A stretch of 64,000 nucleotides of DNA from Nocardioides sp. (GCA_002729525.1 PBYI01000008.1:124001-188000), one strand, 5' to 3'; shown: positions 40,638-50,124, counted from the stretch's first letter. Made by a program: numbers and translations. Notes: a model not told the origin generated them from the sequence alone.

Positions 40638-42104
40638 ATGGCTCGTTCGACCGCCCGCGCACCCCGCCCGACCTACCGCTGCGCCGAATGCGGCTGGGAG
40701 ACGGTCAAGTGGGTCGGCCGCTGCCAGGAGTGCCAGACGTGGGGGTCGGTCGCCGAGGGCGCCGGCGGTGCCGCGCCGGGTGCGTCGGCCGCGGCGGGGC
40801 CGGTCACCCGCCCGGCGGTCCCGATCGGCTCGGTGCCGGTCTCCGAGGCGGCGTTCAGACCCAGCGGCGTCCCCGAGCTCGACCGGGTGCTCGGCGGCGG
40901 CATCGTGCCCGGCGCCGCGCTGCTGCTGGCCGGCGAGCCGGGGGTCGGCAAGAGCACGCTGCTGCTCGAGGTCGCCGCCCAGACCGCCCGCACCCGCCGG
41001 GTGCTCTACGTGACCGGCGAGGAGTCGGCGAGCCAGGTGCGGCTGCGCGCCGACCGTACCGGCGGCGTCCACGACGAGCTCTACCTCGCCGCCGAGACCG
41101 ACCTCGGCGCCGTCCTCACCCACGTCGAGCAGGTCCGTCCCGACCTGCTGGTCGTCGACTCGGTGCAGACCATCGGCGCCTCCGGCGTCGACGGCGTCCC
41201 CGGCGGCGTCACCCAGGTCAAGGAGGTCTCCGCAGCGCTGGTGCGGGTCGCCAAGACCCGCGGCATCGCCACCGTGCTGGTCGGCCACGTCACCAAGGAC
41301 GGCGCGATCGCCGGCCCGCGGGTGCTGGAGCACCTCGTCGACGTGGTGCTGCAGTTCGAGGGCGACCGCAACAGCCGGCTGCGGATGGTGCGCGCGGTGA
41401 AGAACCGCTTCGGCCCCGTCGACGAGGTCGGGTGCTTCGACCTCGGCCCCGACGGCATCCGCGCCGTCACCGACCCGACCGGCCTGTTCGTCGAGCACCA
41501 GCAGGGCCGGGTCGCCGGCACCTGCGTGGCGGTGACGATGGAGGGCCGGCGCCCGCTGCTCGCCGAGGTGCAGGCGCTCGTCGCGGCGACCAGCCAGGAG
41601 CGTCCGCGGCGTACGACGTCCGGCCTCGACGGGTCGCGGCTGGCGATGGTGCTTGCGGTGCTCCAGCAGCACTGCGGCATCCGCCTGCACAGCCACGACG
41701 TCTTCGCCTCCACCGTGGGCGGCGCCCGGCTGGTGGAGCCCGCCAGCGACCTGGCCCTCGCCGTGGCCGTCGCGTCCGCGCACGCGGCCTTCCCGCCCCC
41801 GGCCGGCGTCGTCGCGCTCGGCGAGATCGGCCTGGCGGGCGAGCTGCGCCGGGTGCGCGACCTGCCGCAACGCCTCGCCGAGGCCGCCCGCCTCGGCTTC
41901 CGCACCGCCGTCGTGCCGGCCGGACCGCTGGGCCGCGACGGCCAGCGCGACGCCGGCGTCCCGCGCGAGGTCGACGGCATGCGCGTGGTCGCCGTGCCCG
42001 ACGTGTGGAGCGCCCTGTCCGGCCTGCGACTCGTCGAGCGCCCGCGCGGCCGCCGCGACGCCCCCGGGCCCGGTCCCACCCGGCTGGAGGTCGCCGAAGG
42101 ATGA
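40638..42104 (+). CDS. radA: DNA repair protein RadA
   Basis: RecA-like ATPase that helps branch migration in recombinational repair. N-terminal C4 zinc finger CAECGWETVKWVGRCQECQ, Walker A GEPGVGKSTLLLEV, Walker B LLVVDSVQTI, the RadA signature KNRFGPVDEVGCF, and a C-terminal Lon-protease-like domain (LALAVAVASAHAAFPPPAGV). 488 residues, full length. The long frame upstream of ATG 40638 is antisense to the LacI promoter region and is rejected. disA follows closely, as in mycobacteria. Confidence 0.96.
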   Translation: MARSTARAPRPTYRCAECGWETVKWVGRCQECQTWGSVAEGAGGAAPGASAAAGPVTRPAVPIGSVPVSEAAFRPSGVPELDRVLGGGIVPGAALLLAGEPGVGKSTLLLEVAAQTARTRRVLYVTGEESASQVRLRADRTGGVHDELYLAAETDLGAVLTHVEQVRPDLLVVDSVQTIGASGVDGVPGGVTQVKEVSAALVRVAKTRGIATVLVGHVTKDGAIAGPRVLEHLVDVVLQFEGDRNSRLRMVRAVKNRFGPVDEVGCFDLGPDGIRAVTDPTGLFVEHQQGRVAGTCVAVTMEGRRPLLAEVQALVAATSQERPRRTTSGLDGSRLAMVLAVLQQHCGIRLHSHDVFASTVGGARLVEPASDLALAVAVASAHAAFPPPAGVVALGEIGLAGELRRVRDLPQRLAEAARLGFRTAVVPAGPLGRDGQRDAGVPREVDGMRVVAVPDVWSALSGLRLVERPRGRRDAPGPGPTRLEVAEG

Positions 42105-42127
42105 CGCTCGCCGAGCATGTCCGGCAC

Positions 42128-42133
42128 TAGGAT
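42128..42133 (+). promoter_or_regulatory. -10 element TAGGAT of disA
   Basis: TAGGAT with seven bases to GTG 42141. This decides the disA start. Confidence 0.6.
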
Positions 42134-42140
42134 CGGGATC

Positions 42141-43217
42141 GTGGACACCACCGCCGACGAGCAGCGCCTGCGCGCCGTCCTCGCGCAGATCGCGCCCGGC
42201 ACCGCCCTGCGCGACGGGCTCGAGCGCATCCTGCGCGGACGCACCGGCGCCCTGATCGTGCTCGGTCGCGACGAGACCGTCGACGGTATCTCCACCGGCG
42301 GGTTCGAGCTCGACGTGCCGTTCACCGCCACCGGCCTTCGCGAGCTCGCCAAGATGGACGGCGCGATCATCGTCGACGCCGGTCTCGGTCGGATCATCCG
42401 CGCCGCGGTCCACCTGATGCCCGACCACACCCTCCCCTCGGAGGAGACCGGCACCCGGCACCGCACCGCAGACCGGGTTGCCCGGCAGACCGGCTTCCCG
42501 GTCATCTCGGTGTCGCAGTCGATGCAGATCATCGCCGCCTACGTCGGCGGACGCCGGCACGTGCTGGAGGACTCCGGCCAGATCCTGTCCCGCGCCAACC
42601 AGGCGCTGGCGACCCTGGAGCGCTACAAGCTGCGCCTGGACGAGGTCTCCGCCACCCTCTCCGCGCTCGAGGTCGAGGACCTCGTCACCGTCCGAGACGT
42701 CGCCGTGGTGGCCCAGCGACTGGAGATGGTCAGCCGGATCGCCCGGGAGATCGAGGGCTACGTCCTCGAGCTCGGCACCGACGGCCGGCTCCTCTCGCTC
42801 CAGCTGGAGGAGCTGGTCACCGGGGTCGACGCCGAGCGCGAGCTGGTCGTGCGCGACTACCTCCCCGGCGCCCCGGAGGACGGCGAGCCGTCGGCGACCC
42901 TCGCCCGGCTGGCCGGACTCTCCTCCACCGAGCTCGTCGACCCCTCCGCCACCGCCCGGGTGCTCCGCCTCGGTGGGGGCGACCACCTCGACGGCGCCGC
43001 CAGCCCTCGCGGCTACCGACTCCTGGCGAAGGTGCCTCGGCTCTCGCAGCCGGTGGTCGAGCGGCTCGTCGGCCACTTCGGGTCGCTCCAGAAGCTCCTG
43101 TCCGCCAGCGTCGACGACCTCCAGGTCGTCTCCGGCGTCGGTGACCTGCGCGCGCGGCACGTGCGCGAGGGCCTCAGCCGCCTCGCGGAGTCGACGATCC
43201 TCGAGCGCTACGTCTGA
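42141..43217 (+). CDS. disA: DNA integrity scanning diadenylate cyclase DisA
   Basis: Makes the second messenger c-di-AMP from two ATP and scans DNA for branched structures. The DAC domain shows LRELAKMDGAIIVDAGLGRI (DGA motif) and GTRHRTADRVARQTG (RHR motif). A central helical spine and a C-terminal HhH DNA-binding region (LSQPVVERLVGHFGSLQKLL, VSGVGDLRARHV) follow. GTG 42141 is preferred to ATG 42117 because of the leaderless -10 and because the eight residues lost are not conserved in character. 358 residues. RadA inhibits DisA in mycobacteria, so adjacency is functional. Confidence 0.95.
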   Translation: MDTTADEQRLRAVLAQIAPGTALRDGLERILRGRTGALIVLGRDETVDGISTGGFELDVPFTATGLRELAKMDGAIIVDAGLGRIIRAAVHLMPDHTLPSEETGTRHRTADRVARQTGFPVISVSQSMQIIAAYVGGRRHVLEDSGQILSRANQALATLERYKLRLDEVSATLSALEVEDLVTVRDVAVVAQRLEMVSRIAREIEGYVLELGTDGRLLSLQLEELVTGVDAERELVVRDYLPGAPEDGEPSATLARLAGLSSTELVDPSATARVLRLGGGDHLDGAASPRGYRLLAKVPRLSQPVVERLVGHFGSLQKLLSASVDDLQVVSGVGDLRARHVREGLSRLAESTILERYV

Positions 43218-43244
43218 CCCGCAGCCGGCGCGCCGGCCGTCCAC

Positions 43245-44054
43245 TCAGCCGCGAGCGGGCGTCGTACGACGGGTGGCGCGCGAGCGCGTCACGGACTCGA
43301 CGACGGGCTGCTCCAGCACGAACTCCGCCTCGCCGGGCTCACCGGCCAGGGCGGCGGCGTACAGGCGGTAGTCGCCGGGCTGGGCCCACTCGGTGGACTT
43401 CGGGCAGCCGGCGTCGGAGTAGCGCGAGCCCCAGGTGAGGTCCAGCACCGTCACGAAGTCCTTGCGCACGACGACGCTGCGGTCGTCGAGCTGGCTCGGG
43501 CACTCGCGGGTGCTCCACACGTCGCCCTCGTCGTCGGCGACCTTCACCGCGAGGGTGTCGGCGCTGACGGTCCAGGTGCAGGCGGTCGCCGTGGCGGTGC
43601 GCAGCCGAAGGCGCAGCGTCACCGGCGATCCGGCGACCGCGTCGCGCACGACGGGGGTGATCACGACGTCGGAGTCCTGGCAGGGGCCCTCCGGGTCCGG
43701 CGGCTCCGGCTCGGGCTGCGGCAGCGGCGAGCGCTGGCTGTCGGCGCTGCCCCCCTCGGCGGGCTGCTGCTGCTTGCGCGCCTGACGTCGGGCCTTGCGC
43801 TGGGCCTTCCGCTCAGCCTTGCTGAGCTTCTCGATCCCGCTGGCATCGGCGTCACCGCTCGCGGTGCCACCCGTGTCACCACTGGCGGTGTCCGACGTGC
43901 TGGCCCCGGCCGTGCTCGCCTGCATCGGCGGCTCGGGGTCGCCGCCGCGCACCAGGTTGACGGTGATGAGCACCAGCGCGAGGACCGTGCCGAGCACGAA
44001 GACTCGACGCCGCCAGTAGACGGCGCGCGGGATCGGGGCGCGCGTCGTCGTCAT
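43245..44054 (-). CDS. Single-pass membrane protein of unknown function
   Basis: 269 residues. One membrane helix near the N-terminus (RVFVLGTVLALVLITVNLV) is followed by a Ser/Thr/Gly/Asp-rich stretch, a basic Lys/Arg coiled segment (KAERKAQRKARRQARKQQQ), a Pro/Glu run and a C-terminal beta-rich domain with three to four Cys (GPCQDSDVVITP, ATACTWTVSADT, STRECPSQLDD, DAGCPKSTEW). It occupies the place of mycobacterial Rv3587c between disA and mutY, but similarity beyond layout is unproven. ATG 44054 is supported by TAGCGT 8 bases upstream. Confidence 0.75.
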   Translation of the reverse strand: MTTTRAPIPRAVYWRRRVFVLGTVLALVLITVNLVRGGDPEPPMQASTAGASTSDTASGDTGGTASGDADASGIEKLSKAERKAQRKARRQARKQQQPAEGGSADSQRSPLPQPEPEPPDPEGPCQDSDVVITPVVRDAVAGSPVTLRLRLRTATATACTWTVSADTLAVKVADDEGDVWSTRECPSQLDDRSVVVRKDFVTVLDLTWGSRYSDAGCPKSTEWAQPGDYRLYAAALAGEPGEAEFVLEQPVVESVTRSRATRRTTPARG

Positions 44055-44062
44055 GGGCACGC

Positions 44063-44068
44063 ACGCTA
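44063..44068 (-). promoter_or_regulatory. -10 element TAGCGT of the membrane protein gene
   Basis: TAGCGT on the minus strand, eight bases before ATG 44054. It speaks against the GTG at 44060, which would leave only two bases. Confidence 0.5.
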
Positions 44069-44150
44069 GTCAGCCGGGCGGCCGGGTTGGTGCTCCCACA
44101 CCGGGGACCCGGTGACCGGTCGCGGACGGGTGCTGGGTGAGGATCGGGAC

Positions 44151-45023
44151 GTGCCCGACAGCGAGCTCCACGCGCCGGTCCTCGACTGGTACGCCGCGCA
44201 CCAGCGCGACCTGCCCTGGCGGCGGCCCGAGGCCTCGCCCTGGTCGGTGCTGGTCTCGGAGCTGATGCTCCAGCAGACGCCGGTGGCGCGGGTGCTGCCG
44301 GTGTACGAGGCGTGGCTCGAACGCTGGCCCTCCCCTGCCGCGCTGGCCGGCGAGCCGACCGGCGAGGCGGTGCGGGCGTGGGGCCGCCTCGGCTACCCGC
44401 GTCGTGCGCTGCGGCTGCACGCCGCCGCGGTCGCGATCACCGAGCGGCACGACGGCGACGTGCCCGACGACCTCGCCGCGCTGCTCGCGCTGCCCGGCGT
44501 CGGGGAGTACACCGCGGCCGCCGTCGCGTCCTTCGCGTTCGGCCAGCGGCACGCAGTCCTCGACACCAACGTGCGGCGGGTCCTCGGCCGGGCCGTCACC
44601 GGCGTCGAGCTGCCCGGCACCTCGCTCACCCGCGCCGAGCGGGAGGTCGCCGTCGAGCTGCTGCCGGACCACGACGCCACCGCCGCCACCTGGGCGGTCG
44701 CGGTCATGGAGCTCGGCGCGCTGGTGTGCACGGCCGCCCACCCGGCCTGCGACGCCTGCCCGGTGCGCGAGCAGTGCGCCTGGGTCGCCGCCGGCCGCCC
44801 GGCGTACGACGGTCCGCCGCGGCGCGGCCAGGCCTGGGCCGGCACCGACCGGCAGTGCCGCGGACGACTGATGGCGGTGCTCCGCGACACCGACGGCTCG
44901 GTCCACCGCAGCGCTCTCGACGCGGTGTGGTCGGACGAGGCCCAGCGCCTGCGCTGCCTGGCCGCCCTGGTCGAGGACGGCCTCGCCGTCCGCACCTCCG
45001 ACCACACCTACGCGCTCCCCTAG
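44151..45023 (+). CDS. mutY: A/G-specific adenine DNA glycosylase
   Basis: Removes adenine opposite 8-oxoguanine. HhH-GPD fold: LPWRRPEASPWSVLVSELML, QQTPVARVLPVY, HhH LLALPGVGEYTAAAVASFAF with catalytic Asp in VLDTNVRRVLGR. The 4Fe-4S ligands are in CTAAHPACDACPVREQC (spacing 6-2-5). The C-terminal NUDIX-like 8-oxoG recognition domain of E. coli MutY is absent, giving 290 residues as in other actinobacteria. GTG 44151 gives the family-like N-terminus (VPDSELHAPVLDWYAAH). GTG 44112 upstream is possible. Confidence 0.92.
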   Translation: MPDSELHAPVLDWYAAHQRDLPWRRPEASPWSVLVSELMLQQTPVARVLPVYEAWLERWPSPAALAGEPTGEAVRAWGRLGYPRRALRLHAAAVAITERHDGDVPDDLAALLALPGVGEYTAAAVASFAFGQRHAVLDTNVRRVLGRAVTGVELPGTSLTRAEREVAVELLPDHDATAATWAVAVMELGALVCTAAHPACDACPVREQCAWVAAGRPAYDGPPRRGQAWAGTDRQCRGRLMAVLRDTDGSVHRSALDAVWSDEAQRLRCLAALVEDGLAVRTSDHTYALP

Positions 45024-45055
45024 ATCGACCCGGCGCAAACTTGCGCCGGGTCGAT
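45024..45055. terminator. Perfect inverted repeat after mutY, first hairpin of a two-hairpin element
   Basis: Arms ATCGACCCGGCGCAA and TTGCGCCGGGTCGAT with a two-base centre. The outer part ATCGACCCG is the same as in the palindrome at 12136-12169, while the core GCGCAA differs. It starts directly at the mutY stop codon. Confidence 0.7.
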
Positions 45056-45057
45056 GC

Positions 45058-45085
45058 CGAGCCGTCGCAAGTTTGCGCCGGGTCG
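45058..45085. repeat. Second hairpin of the mutY-clpC element
   Basis: CGAGCCGTCGCAA pairs with TTGCGCCGGGTCG with two mismatches. It starts with the same CGAGCCGTCG as the second hairpin at 12190 and contains the core of its own first hairpin, so the two elements have the same architecture. Confidence 0.6.
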
Positions 45086-45150
45086 ATGCACGACGACGGC
45101 CCGCCACCCCCGGTGAGGGGGGCGACGGGCCGTCGAGGTGGTACTGCCGG

Positions 45151-47754
45151 TCAGGCGGGCGGAGCGGCGGCGCCGGCCGAGCCGGAGTCGTCGCCGCCCG
45201 AGCTCTTCGGCACGTCGGTCGGGCCGGTGTCGGTGTGGCCGCCGTCGCCCAGCTCCGCGGTCTCCAGCGGAGGCAGGTCGGGCAGCTCGCCCATCTTCTG
45301 GCCGTCGAAGGTGAAGGTCGCGGTCGGACCCTCGCCCTCCACGTCGACGAGCACGATCTGGCCGGGACCGACCTCGCCGTACAGCATCTTCTCGGCGAGG
45401 ACGTCCTCGATCTCGCGCTGCACCGTGCGGCGCAGCGGACGAGCACCGAGGACCGGGTCGAAGCCCCGCTCGGCGAGCAGGTTCTTCGCCTTCTGCGTCA
45501 GCTCGATCCGCATGTCGCGGTCGCGCAGCCGCAGCTCGACGCTGTTGATCATGTTGTCGACCATCGCGATGATCTGCTGCTGGTTGAGCGGCGGGAACAC
45601 GATCGTCTCGTCGACACGGTTGAGGAACTCCGGGCGGAAGTGCTGCTTGAGCTCCTCCGACACCTTCGCCTTCATCCGCTCGTAGGAACCCGCCGCGTCG
45701 CCGCCCTGGTTGAATCCGAGGTGCACGCCCTTGGCGATGTCCCGGGTGCCCAGGTTGGTCGTCATGATGATGACGGTGTTCTTGAAGTCGACGATCCGGC
45801 CCTGGGAGTCGGTGAGTCGACCCTCCTCGAGGATCTGCAGCAGGCTGTTGAAGATGTCGGGGTGGGCCTTCTCCACCTCGTCGAACAGCACGACGGAGAA
45901 CGGCTTGCGGCGCACCTTCTCGGTGAGCTGGCCGCCCTCCTCGTAGCCGACGTAGCCCGGGGGCGAGCCGAAGAGCCGCGAGACGGTGTGCTTCTCGCCG
46001 AACTCCGACATGTCGAGCTGGATGAGGGCGTCCTCGTCGCCGAACAGGAACTCCGCGAGCGTCTTGGACAGCCACGTCTTACCGACACCGGACGGGCCGG
46101 CGAAGATGAACGAGCCGCCGGGGCGCTTGGGGTCCTTCAGACCCGCACGCGTACGCCGGATCGCCCGGGAGAGCGCCTTGACGGCCTCCTCCTGGCCGAT
46201 GACCCGCTTGTGGAGCTCGTCCTCCATCTTGAGCAGGCGGGAGGACTCCTCCTCGCTGAGCTTGACGATCGGGATGCCGGTCGCCACGGCGAGCACCTCG
46301 GCGATCAGCTCCTCGTCGACCTCCGCGACCTCGTCCATGTCGCCCGAGCGCCACTGCTTCTCGCGCTCGGACTTCTTCAGGATGAGCTGCTTCTCCTCGT
46401 CGCGCAGGCGCGCCGCGGCCTCGAAGTCCTGGCCGTCGATCGCGGCCTCCTTCTTGGTGCGGACCTCGCCGATCTTGTCGTCGAACTCGCGCAGGTCGGC
46501 GGGCTGGGTCATCCGGCGGATGCGCAGCCGCGAGCCGGCCTCGTCGATGAGGTCGATCGCCTTGTCGGGGAGGAAGCGGTCGGAGATGTAGCGGTCGGCC
46601 AGCGTCGCCGCCGAGACCAGCGCCTCGTCGGTGATGGTGACCCGGTGGTGCGCCTCGTAGCGGTCGCGCAGACCCTTGAGCATCTCGATGGTGTGCGCGA
46701 TCGACGGCTCGGCGACCTGGATCGGCTGGAAGCGGCGCTCGAGCGCGGCGTCCTTCTCCAGGTGCTTGCGGTACTCGTCGAGCGTGGTGGCACCGATGGT
46801 CTGCAGCTCGCCGCGGGCCAGCATCGGCTTGAGGATGCTGGCGGCGTCGATGGCGCCCTCGGCCGCACCGGCGCCGACGAGGGTGTGGATCTCGTCGATG
46901 AACAGCACGATGTCGCCGCGGGTGCGGATCTCCTTGAGCACCTTCTTCAGGCGCTCCTCGAAGTCACCGCGGTAGCGGCTGCCGGCGACCAGCGCGCCGA
47001 GATCGAGGGTGTAGATCTGCTTGTCCTTCAGCGTCTCGGGCACGTTGCCCTTGACGATGTCGGCGGCCAGACCCTCGACCACGGTCGTCTTGCCGACGCC
47101 GGGCTCGCCGATCAGCACGGGGTTGTTCTTCGTGCGGCGCGACAGGATCTGCATGACCCGCTCGATCTCGGTCGTGCGACCGATGACCGGGTCGAGCTTG
47201 CCCTCGCGGGCGTCCTGGGTGAGGTTGCGGCCAAACTGGTCGAGGACCAGCGAGGACGACGGCGCCTCGCCGCCGCCACCGGCGGTCGCGGCGGCCGCCT
47301 GACCGGACTCCTTGCCCTGGAAGCCGGAGAGCAGCTGGATCACCTGCTGGCGGACCCGGTTGAGGTCGGCGCCGAGCTTCTGCAGCACCTGGGCGGCGAC
47401 GCCCTCGCCCTCCCGGATCAGGCCGAGCAGGATGTGCTCGGTGCCGATGTAGGAGTGTCCGAGCTGCAGCGCCTCCCGCAGGGAGAGCTCGAGGACCTTC
47501 TTGGCGCGCGGGGTGAAGGGGATGTGGCCGCTGGGGGCCTGCTGGCCCTGGCCGATGATCTCCTCGACCTGGGCGCGGACGGCCTCGAGAGAGATGTCGA
47601 GGCTCTCGAGGGCCTTCGCGGCGACGCCCTCACCCTCGTGGATCAGGCCGAGCAGGATGTGCTCGGTCCCGATGTAGTTGTGGGAGAGCATGCGGGCCTC
47701 TTCCTGGGCCAGCACGACCACCCGGCGAGCTCGGTCAGTGAACCGCTCGAACAT
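45151..47754 (-). CDS. clpC: ATP-dependent Clp protease ATP-binding subunit ClpC1
   Basis: Hexameric AAA+ unfoldase that feeds substrates to ClpP. 867 residues: two N-domain repeats ([19 protein letters not shown] and [19 protein letters not shown]), D1 with [14 protein letters not shown] and [13 protein letters not shown], a coiled M-domain with [16 protein letters not shown]2 with [14 protein letters not shown] and [13 protein letters not shown], and the ClpP-docking loop HLGFNQ. The tail is Ser/Ala/Gly-rich. ATG 47754 has AAGGAG upstream. In mycobacteria this protein is essential and is the target of cyclomarin-type antibiotics. Confidence 0.97.
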   Translation of the reverse strand: MFERFTDRARRVVVLAQEEARMLSHNYIGTEHILLGLIHEGEGVAAKALESLDISLEAVRAQVEEIIGQGQQAPSGHIPFTPRAKKVLELSLREALQLGHSYIGTEHILLGLIREGEGVAAQVLQKLGADLNRVRQQVIQLLSGFQGKESGQAAAATAGGGGEAPSSSLVLDQFGRNLTQDAREGKLDPVIGRTTEIERVMQILSRRTKNNPVLIGEPGVGKTTVVEGLAADIVKGNVPETLKDKQIYTLDLGALVAGSRYRGDFEERLKKVLKEIRTRGDIVLFIDEIHTLVGAGAAEGAIDAASILKPMLARGELQTIGATTLDEYRKHLEKDAALERRFQPIQVAEPSIAHTIEMLKGLRDRYEAHHRVTITDEALVSAATLADRYISDRFLPDKAIDLIDEAGSRLRIRRMTQPADLREFDDKIGEVRTKKEAAIDGQDFEAAARLRDEEKQLILKKSEREKQWRSGDMDEVAEVDEELIAEVLAVATGIPIVKLSEEESSRLLKMEDELHKRVIGQEEAVKALSRAIRRTRAGLKDPKRPGGSFIFAGPSGVGKTWLSKTLAEFLFGDEDALIQLDMSEFGEKHTVSRLFGSPPGYVGYEEGGQLTEKVRRKPFSVVLFDEVEKAHPDIFNSLLQILEEGRLTDSQGRIVDFKNTVIIMTTNLGTRDIAKGVHLGFNQGGDAAGSYERMKAKVSEELKQHFRPEFLNRVDETIVFPPLNQQQIIAMVDNMINSVELRLRDRDMRIELTQKAKNLLAERGFDPVLGARPLRRTVQREIEDVLAEKMLYGEVGPGQIVLVDVEGEGPTATFTFDGQKMGELPDLPPLETAELGDGGHTDTGPTDVPKSSGGDDSGSAGAAAPPA

Positions 47755-47791
47755 GCAATCGCTCCTTGGAGGTTCGTGGGCTTACCCACCC

Positions 47792-47806
47792 GTTCGCGGC
47801 GCTGCG
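47792..47806 (-). promoter_or_regulatory. Candidate ClgR-type site upstream of clpC
   Basis: GTTCGC, six bases, GCG has the spacing of the actinobacterial ClgR consensus (GTTCGC-Y-N4-R-GCG, from memory) but the two degenerate positions do not fit. It lies 38-52 bases upstream of ATG 47754. ClgR controls clp genes in related bacteria. Confidence 0.35.
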
Positions 47807-48005
47807 ACCGTGGACAGGGGGACGGAAGGTACAACCCGACTCTCACCCTACGCGTTCCCACCTATCGGCCCAGGGGTGTCCGCTCTGAGCGAACGGGCGG
47901 GCCCGCCCGGGCCGTCGGCGGCCCACCCGGGGTCCTGTGGTTTGAGACGCGTGCGCCCCGGGCACCCCGAGGTCCCCCAGCTCGCTCCCTCTCGGAAGGC
48001 CCCCC

Positions 48006-48734
48006 ATGCAGCATCCCCGCCCGCAGGACGGCGCTCACCGCCCTGCCCTCGTCTCGTACGCCGCCCGCTTGCTGTCCCTCGTGATGGTCGGCGGCGTCCT
48101 CAGCCTCGTCGGCGCCGTGGGCGTCACCTCCCCCGCGCACGCCGCCGACTCCTGCGGCAGCGGCTGGCACAAGCAGTCCAACGGCCTTCTCAGCGGCTCA
48201 AAGCGCAATGCTCGCGACGGTCGGGTCGTCAAGGCCAGGATCAACGGCTACGTCCGCTTCTGCACCCGCGAGCGCAGCGCCCGGCCCGACCAGCTCAACC
48301 AGCGCGTGCTCATCAGCGTTCCGGAGAAGGTGATCAGCCGCGGCATCCTGAAGGGGCGCCACGGCAAGGTGTGCCTGACCCAGAAGATCGTCATCCACGC
48401 CAAGCGGGTCGTGAAGGGCACGTCGATCGGGATGAGTGGCTACACCCCGGGTGCCAACGTGACCGTCTCCGGCGACACCGCCGTGCACAAGCTCGTGCGC
48501 TGCGCGGGCAAGAGCAAGAACAAGCTCGTGATCGACCCGGGCACCTTCACCGCCACCGCTCCGAACGGCGTCTGCAACTACGTGGCCGGAGCGTGGGCCG
48601 CTGCTTGCTACGCCGGCCCGTACATCCACCGGGTGGAAATCTTCACGACCGTGACGATGCAGTACTCCCGCGGCAGCACGGGCACCACACTCGCCGCCAC
48701 CCAGCACGAGATCGACTACTCCGAGCAGACCTGA
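48006..48734 (+). CDS. Secreted protein of unknown function
   Basis: 242 residues. A signal peptide (LLSLVMVGGVLSLVGAVGV, cleavage after TSPAHA) leads to a beta-rich mature part with six Cys (DSCGSGWHK, VRFCTRERS, KVCLTQKIVI, LVRCAGKSK, GVCNYVAG, AACYAGPY) that can make three disulfides, and many Lys and Arg residues. I recognise no domain. It has more Asn, Lys and Ile than neighbouring proteins and lies between clpC and lsr2, an interval without such a gene in mycobacteria, suggesting an insertion. GGAAGG precedes ATG 48006. Confidence 0.75.
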   Translation: MQHPRPQDGAHRPALVSYAARLLSLVMVGGVLSLVGAVGVTSPAHAADSCGSGWHKQSNGLLSGSKRNARDGRVVKARINGYVRFCTRERSARPDQLNQRVLISVPEKVISRGILKGRHGKVCLTQKIVIHAKRVVKGTSIGMSGYTPGANVTVSGDTAVHKLVRCAGKSKNKLVIDPGTFTATAPNGVCNYVAGAWAAACYAGPYIHRVEIFTTVTMQYSRGSTGTTLAATQHEIDYSEQT

Positions 48735-48747
48735 TCGACGACCTACA

Positions 48748-48782
48748 ACGGCCCCGCACCCTCCCGGAGGGCGCGGGGCCGT
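48748..48782. terminator. Bidirectional terminator between secreted-protein gene and lsr2
   Basis: ACGGCCCCGC (48748-48757) pairs with GCGGGGCCGT (48773-48782), extended inside by CCCTC with GAGGG after an A-C mismatch, loop CCG. Thirteen bases after the secreted-protein stop and in the gap to the convergent lsr2 gene. Confidence 0.75.
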
Positions 48783-48824
48783 CGTACGTGCTGCGTACGT
48801 GCGGGGTACGGGATGCGTACGCCG

Positions 48825-49151
48825 TCAGCTCGCGGCGTCGAACGCCTCGCGGATGTTGGCGGGGATGCGGCCGCGGTCGGGGACCTCGTAGCCGTTGTCA
48901 CGCGCCCAGTCGCGGACCTCGCTGGCGCTGGGGCCCGAGCTCGCCGCGGTCTTCTTGGCCGACGACCGGCGGGAGCCGGTGACCTTGCGGGCGTGACCCA
49001 GGTAGGGAGCCAGGGCCTCGCGCAGCTCACCGGCGTGCTCGTCGGTGAGGTCGATCTCGTAGGTCGTGCCGTCGAGACCGAAGCTCACGGTCTCGGAGGC
49101 CTCGGAGCCGTCGAGGTCGTCGACGAGAATGATGTTGACTTTCTGTGCCAC
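48825..49151 (-). CDS. lsr2: Lsr2 nucleoid-associated protein
   Basis: H-NS-like xenogeneic silencer that coats and bridges AT-rich DNA. 108 residues. N-terminal dimerisation domain VAQKVNIILVDDLDGSEASE and FGLDGTTYEIDLTDEHAGEL, a basic linker SRRSSAKKTAA, and the C-terminal DNA-binding domain VRDWARDNGYEVPDRGRIPA, which carries the AT-hook-like RGR minor-groove motif. GTG 49151 gives the conserved N-terminus; the longer frame to 49181 adds unrelated residues. The upstream 196 bases are less GC-rich than average, fitting a regulated promoter. Confidence 0.95.
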   Translation of the reverse strand: MAQKVNIILVDDLDGSEASETVSFGLDGTTYEIDLTDEHAGELREALAPYLGHARKVTGSRRSSAKKTAASSGPSASEVRDWARDNGYEVPDRGRIPANIREAFDAAS

Positions 49152-49347
49152 TGATATTCCTCGCTTCTGCGGATCATCCATGGGGAATGGCTTTCTCGAT
49201 AGTGACAGGAAAGCGAGAGAACTGGCAAAGGCGCGCGCTGGCCCGAGTGAATTGACAGGGGATTCACACCCACGATTGGCGCCCTGTTATCCGGGCCCGG
49301 GCGACATTGCCCTGCGCCACCATTGCACGGGCCGGGAGCGCCACCAC

Positions 49348-50118
49348 TCAGGTATTGCGCCGGAAAATGAGCTCCAGCCCGCGCAGCGTCAACCACGGTT
49401 CGTGATCGGTGAAGCAGGAGCAGTCGTCGACGACGTAGGGCGCGAGATATCCGGTGGCGATGACGGTCACGTCGTCGGGCGCAGCGTCGAGCTCGGCGAT
49501 CATCCGGTCGACGAGCCCCTCCACCTGGGCTGCGACGCCGAAGATCATGCCGGACTGCAACGCCTCCACGGTGTTGCGCGCGATCACCGAGCGCGGCCGC
49601 ACGATCTCGACCTGGCGCAATTGCGCGCCGCGCCGCCCGAGCGCCTCCAGCGATATCTCGATGCCGGGACAGATAGCGCCACCGACGTACTGCCCGGCGT
49701 CGTCGACGACGTCGAAGGTCGTGGCGGTGCCACCGAAGTCGACGACGATCGCCGGGCCGCCGAAGTCGGTGGCGGCGGCGAGCGCATTCGCGATGCGGTC
49801 GGTGCCGACCTCGCGCGGGTTGTCGGTGCGCACCGGAATGCCGGTCCGCACGCCCGGCGCGAGGATCACCGCGGGCAGGTCGGGAAAGTGCCGCGCGAGC
49901 ATCTCGCGCGCGGCCTGGGTGACCCCGGGGACCGTCGAGCAGACCGCGACGCCGTCGACGTCGGTGTCGCGTCGTCCCAGCAGGCCGCGCAGCAGCACCG
50001 CCCACTCGTCGGCGGTGCGGTGGGCGTCGGTGGAGACCCGCCAGTGGGCGCTGACGCGGCCGTCATCGATGAGGCCCAGCGTGGTGTGGGCGTTGCCGAC
50101 GTCGATCGCGAGCACCAC
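49348..50118 (-). CDS. coaX: Type III pantothenate kinase
   Basis: First step of CoA synthesis, phosphorylating pantothenate. ASKHA fold, 256 residues: LAIDVGNAHTTLGLIDDG (phosphate 1), AVCSTVPGVTQAAREML, REVGTDRIANALAA with the catalytic Asp, VVDFGGTATTFDVVDD (phosphate 2, with an extra Gly compared with the usual DFGTATT), GGAICPGIEISLEAL and ARNTVEALQSGMIFG. Last gene of the panC-panD-nadB-nadC-coaX run; 6 bases after nadC. Start GTG 50118. Confidence 0.94.
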   Translation of the reverse strand: MVLAIDVGNAHTTLGLIDDGRVSAHWRVSTDAHRTADEWAVLLRGLLGRRDTDVDGVAVCSTVPGVTQAAREMLARHFPDLPAVILAPGVRTGIPVRTDNPREVGTDRIANALAAATDFGGPAIVVDFGGTATTFDVVDDAGQYVGGAICPGIEISLEALGRRGAQLRQVEIVRPRSVIARNTVEALQSGMIFGVAAQVEGLVDRMIAELDAAPDDVTVIATGYLAPYVVDDCSCFTDHEPWLTLRGLELIFRRNT

Positions 50119-50124
50119 GGCGCC

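Noticed and set aside
42117..42140. ATG 42117 as the start of disA.
   Set aside because: A TAGGAT -10 lies inside this segment, seven bases before GTG 42141, and the eight extra residues show no family character.
40587..43244. An 885-codon minus-strand frame opposite radA and disA.
   Set aside because: Shadow of two highly conserved plus-strand genes, with no recognisable motifs.
45073..48084. A 1,003-codon open frame on the plus strand opposite clpC.
   Set aside because: It is antisense to a strongly conserved gene, composed mostly of Leu, Gly, Asp and Arg as expected for a GC-rich shadow.
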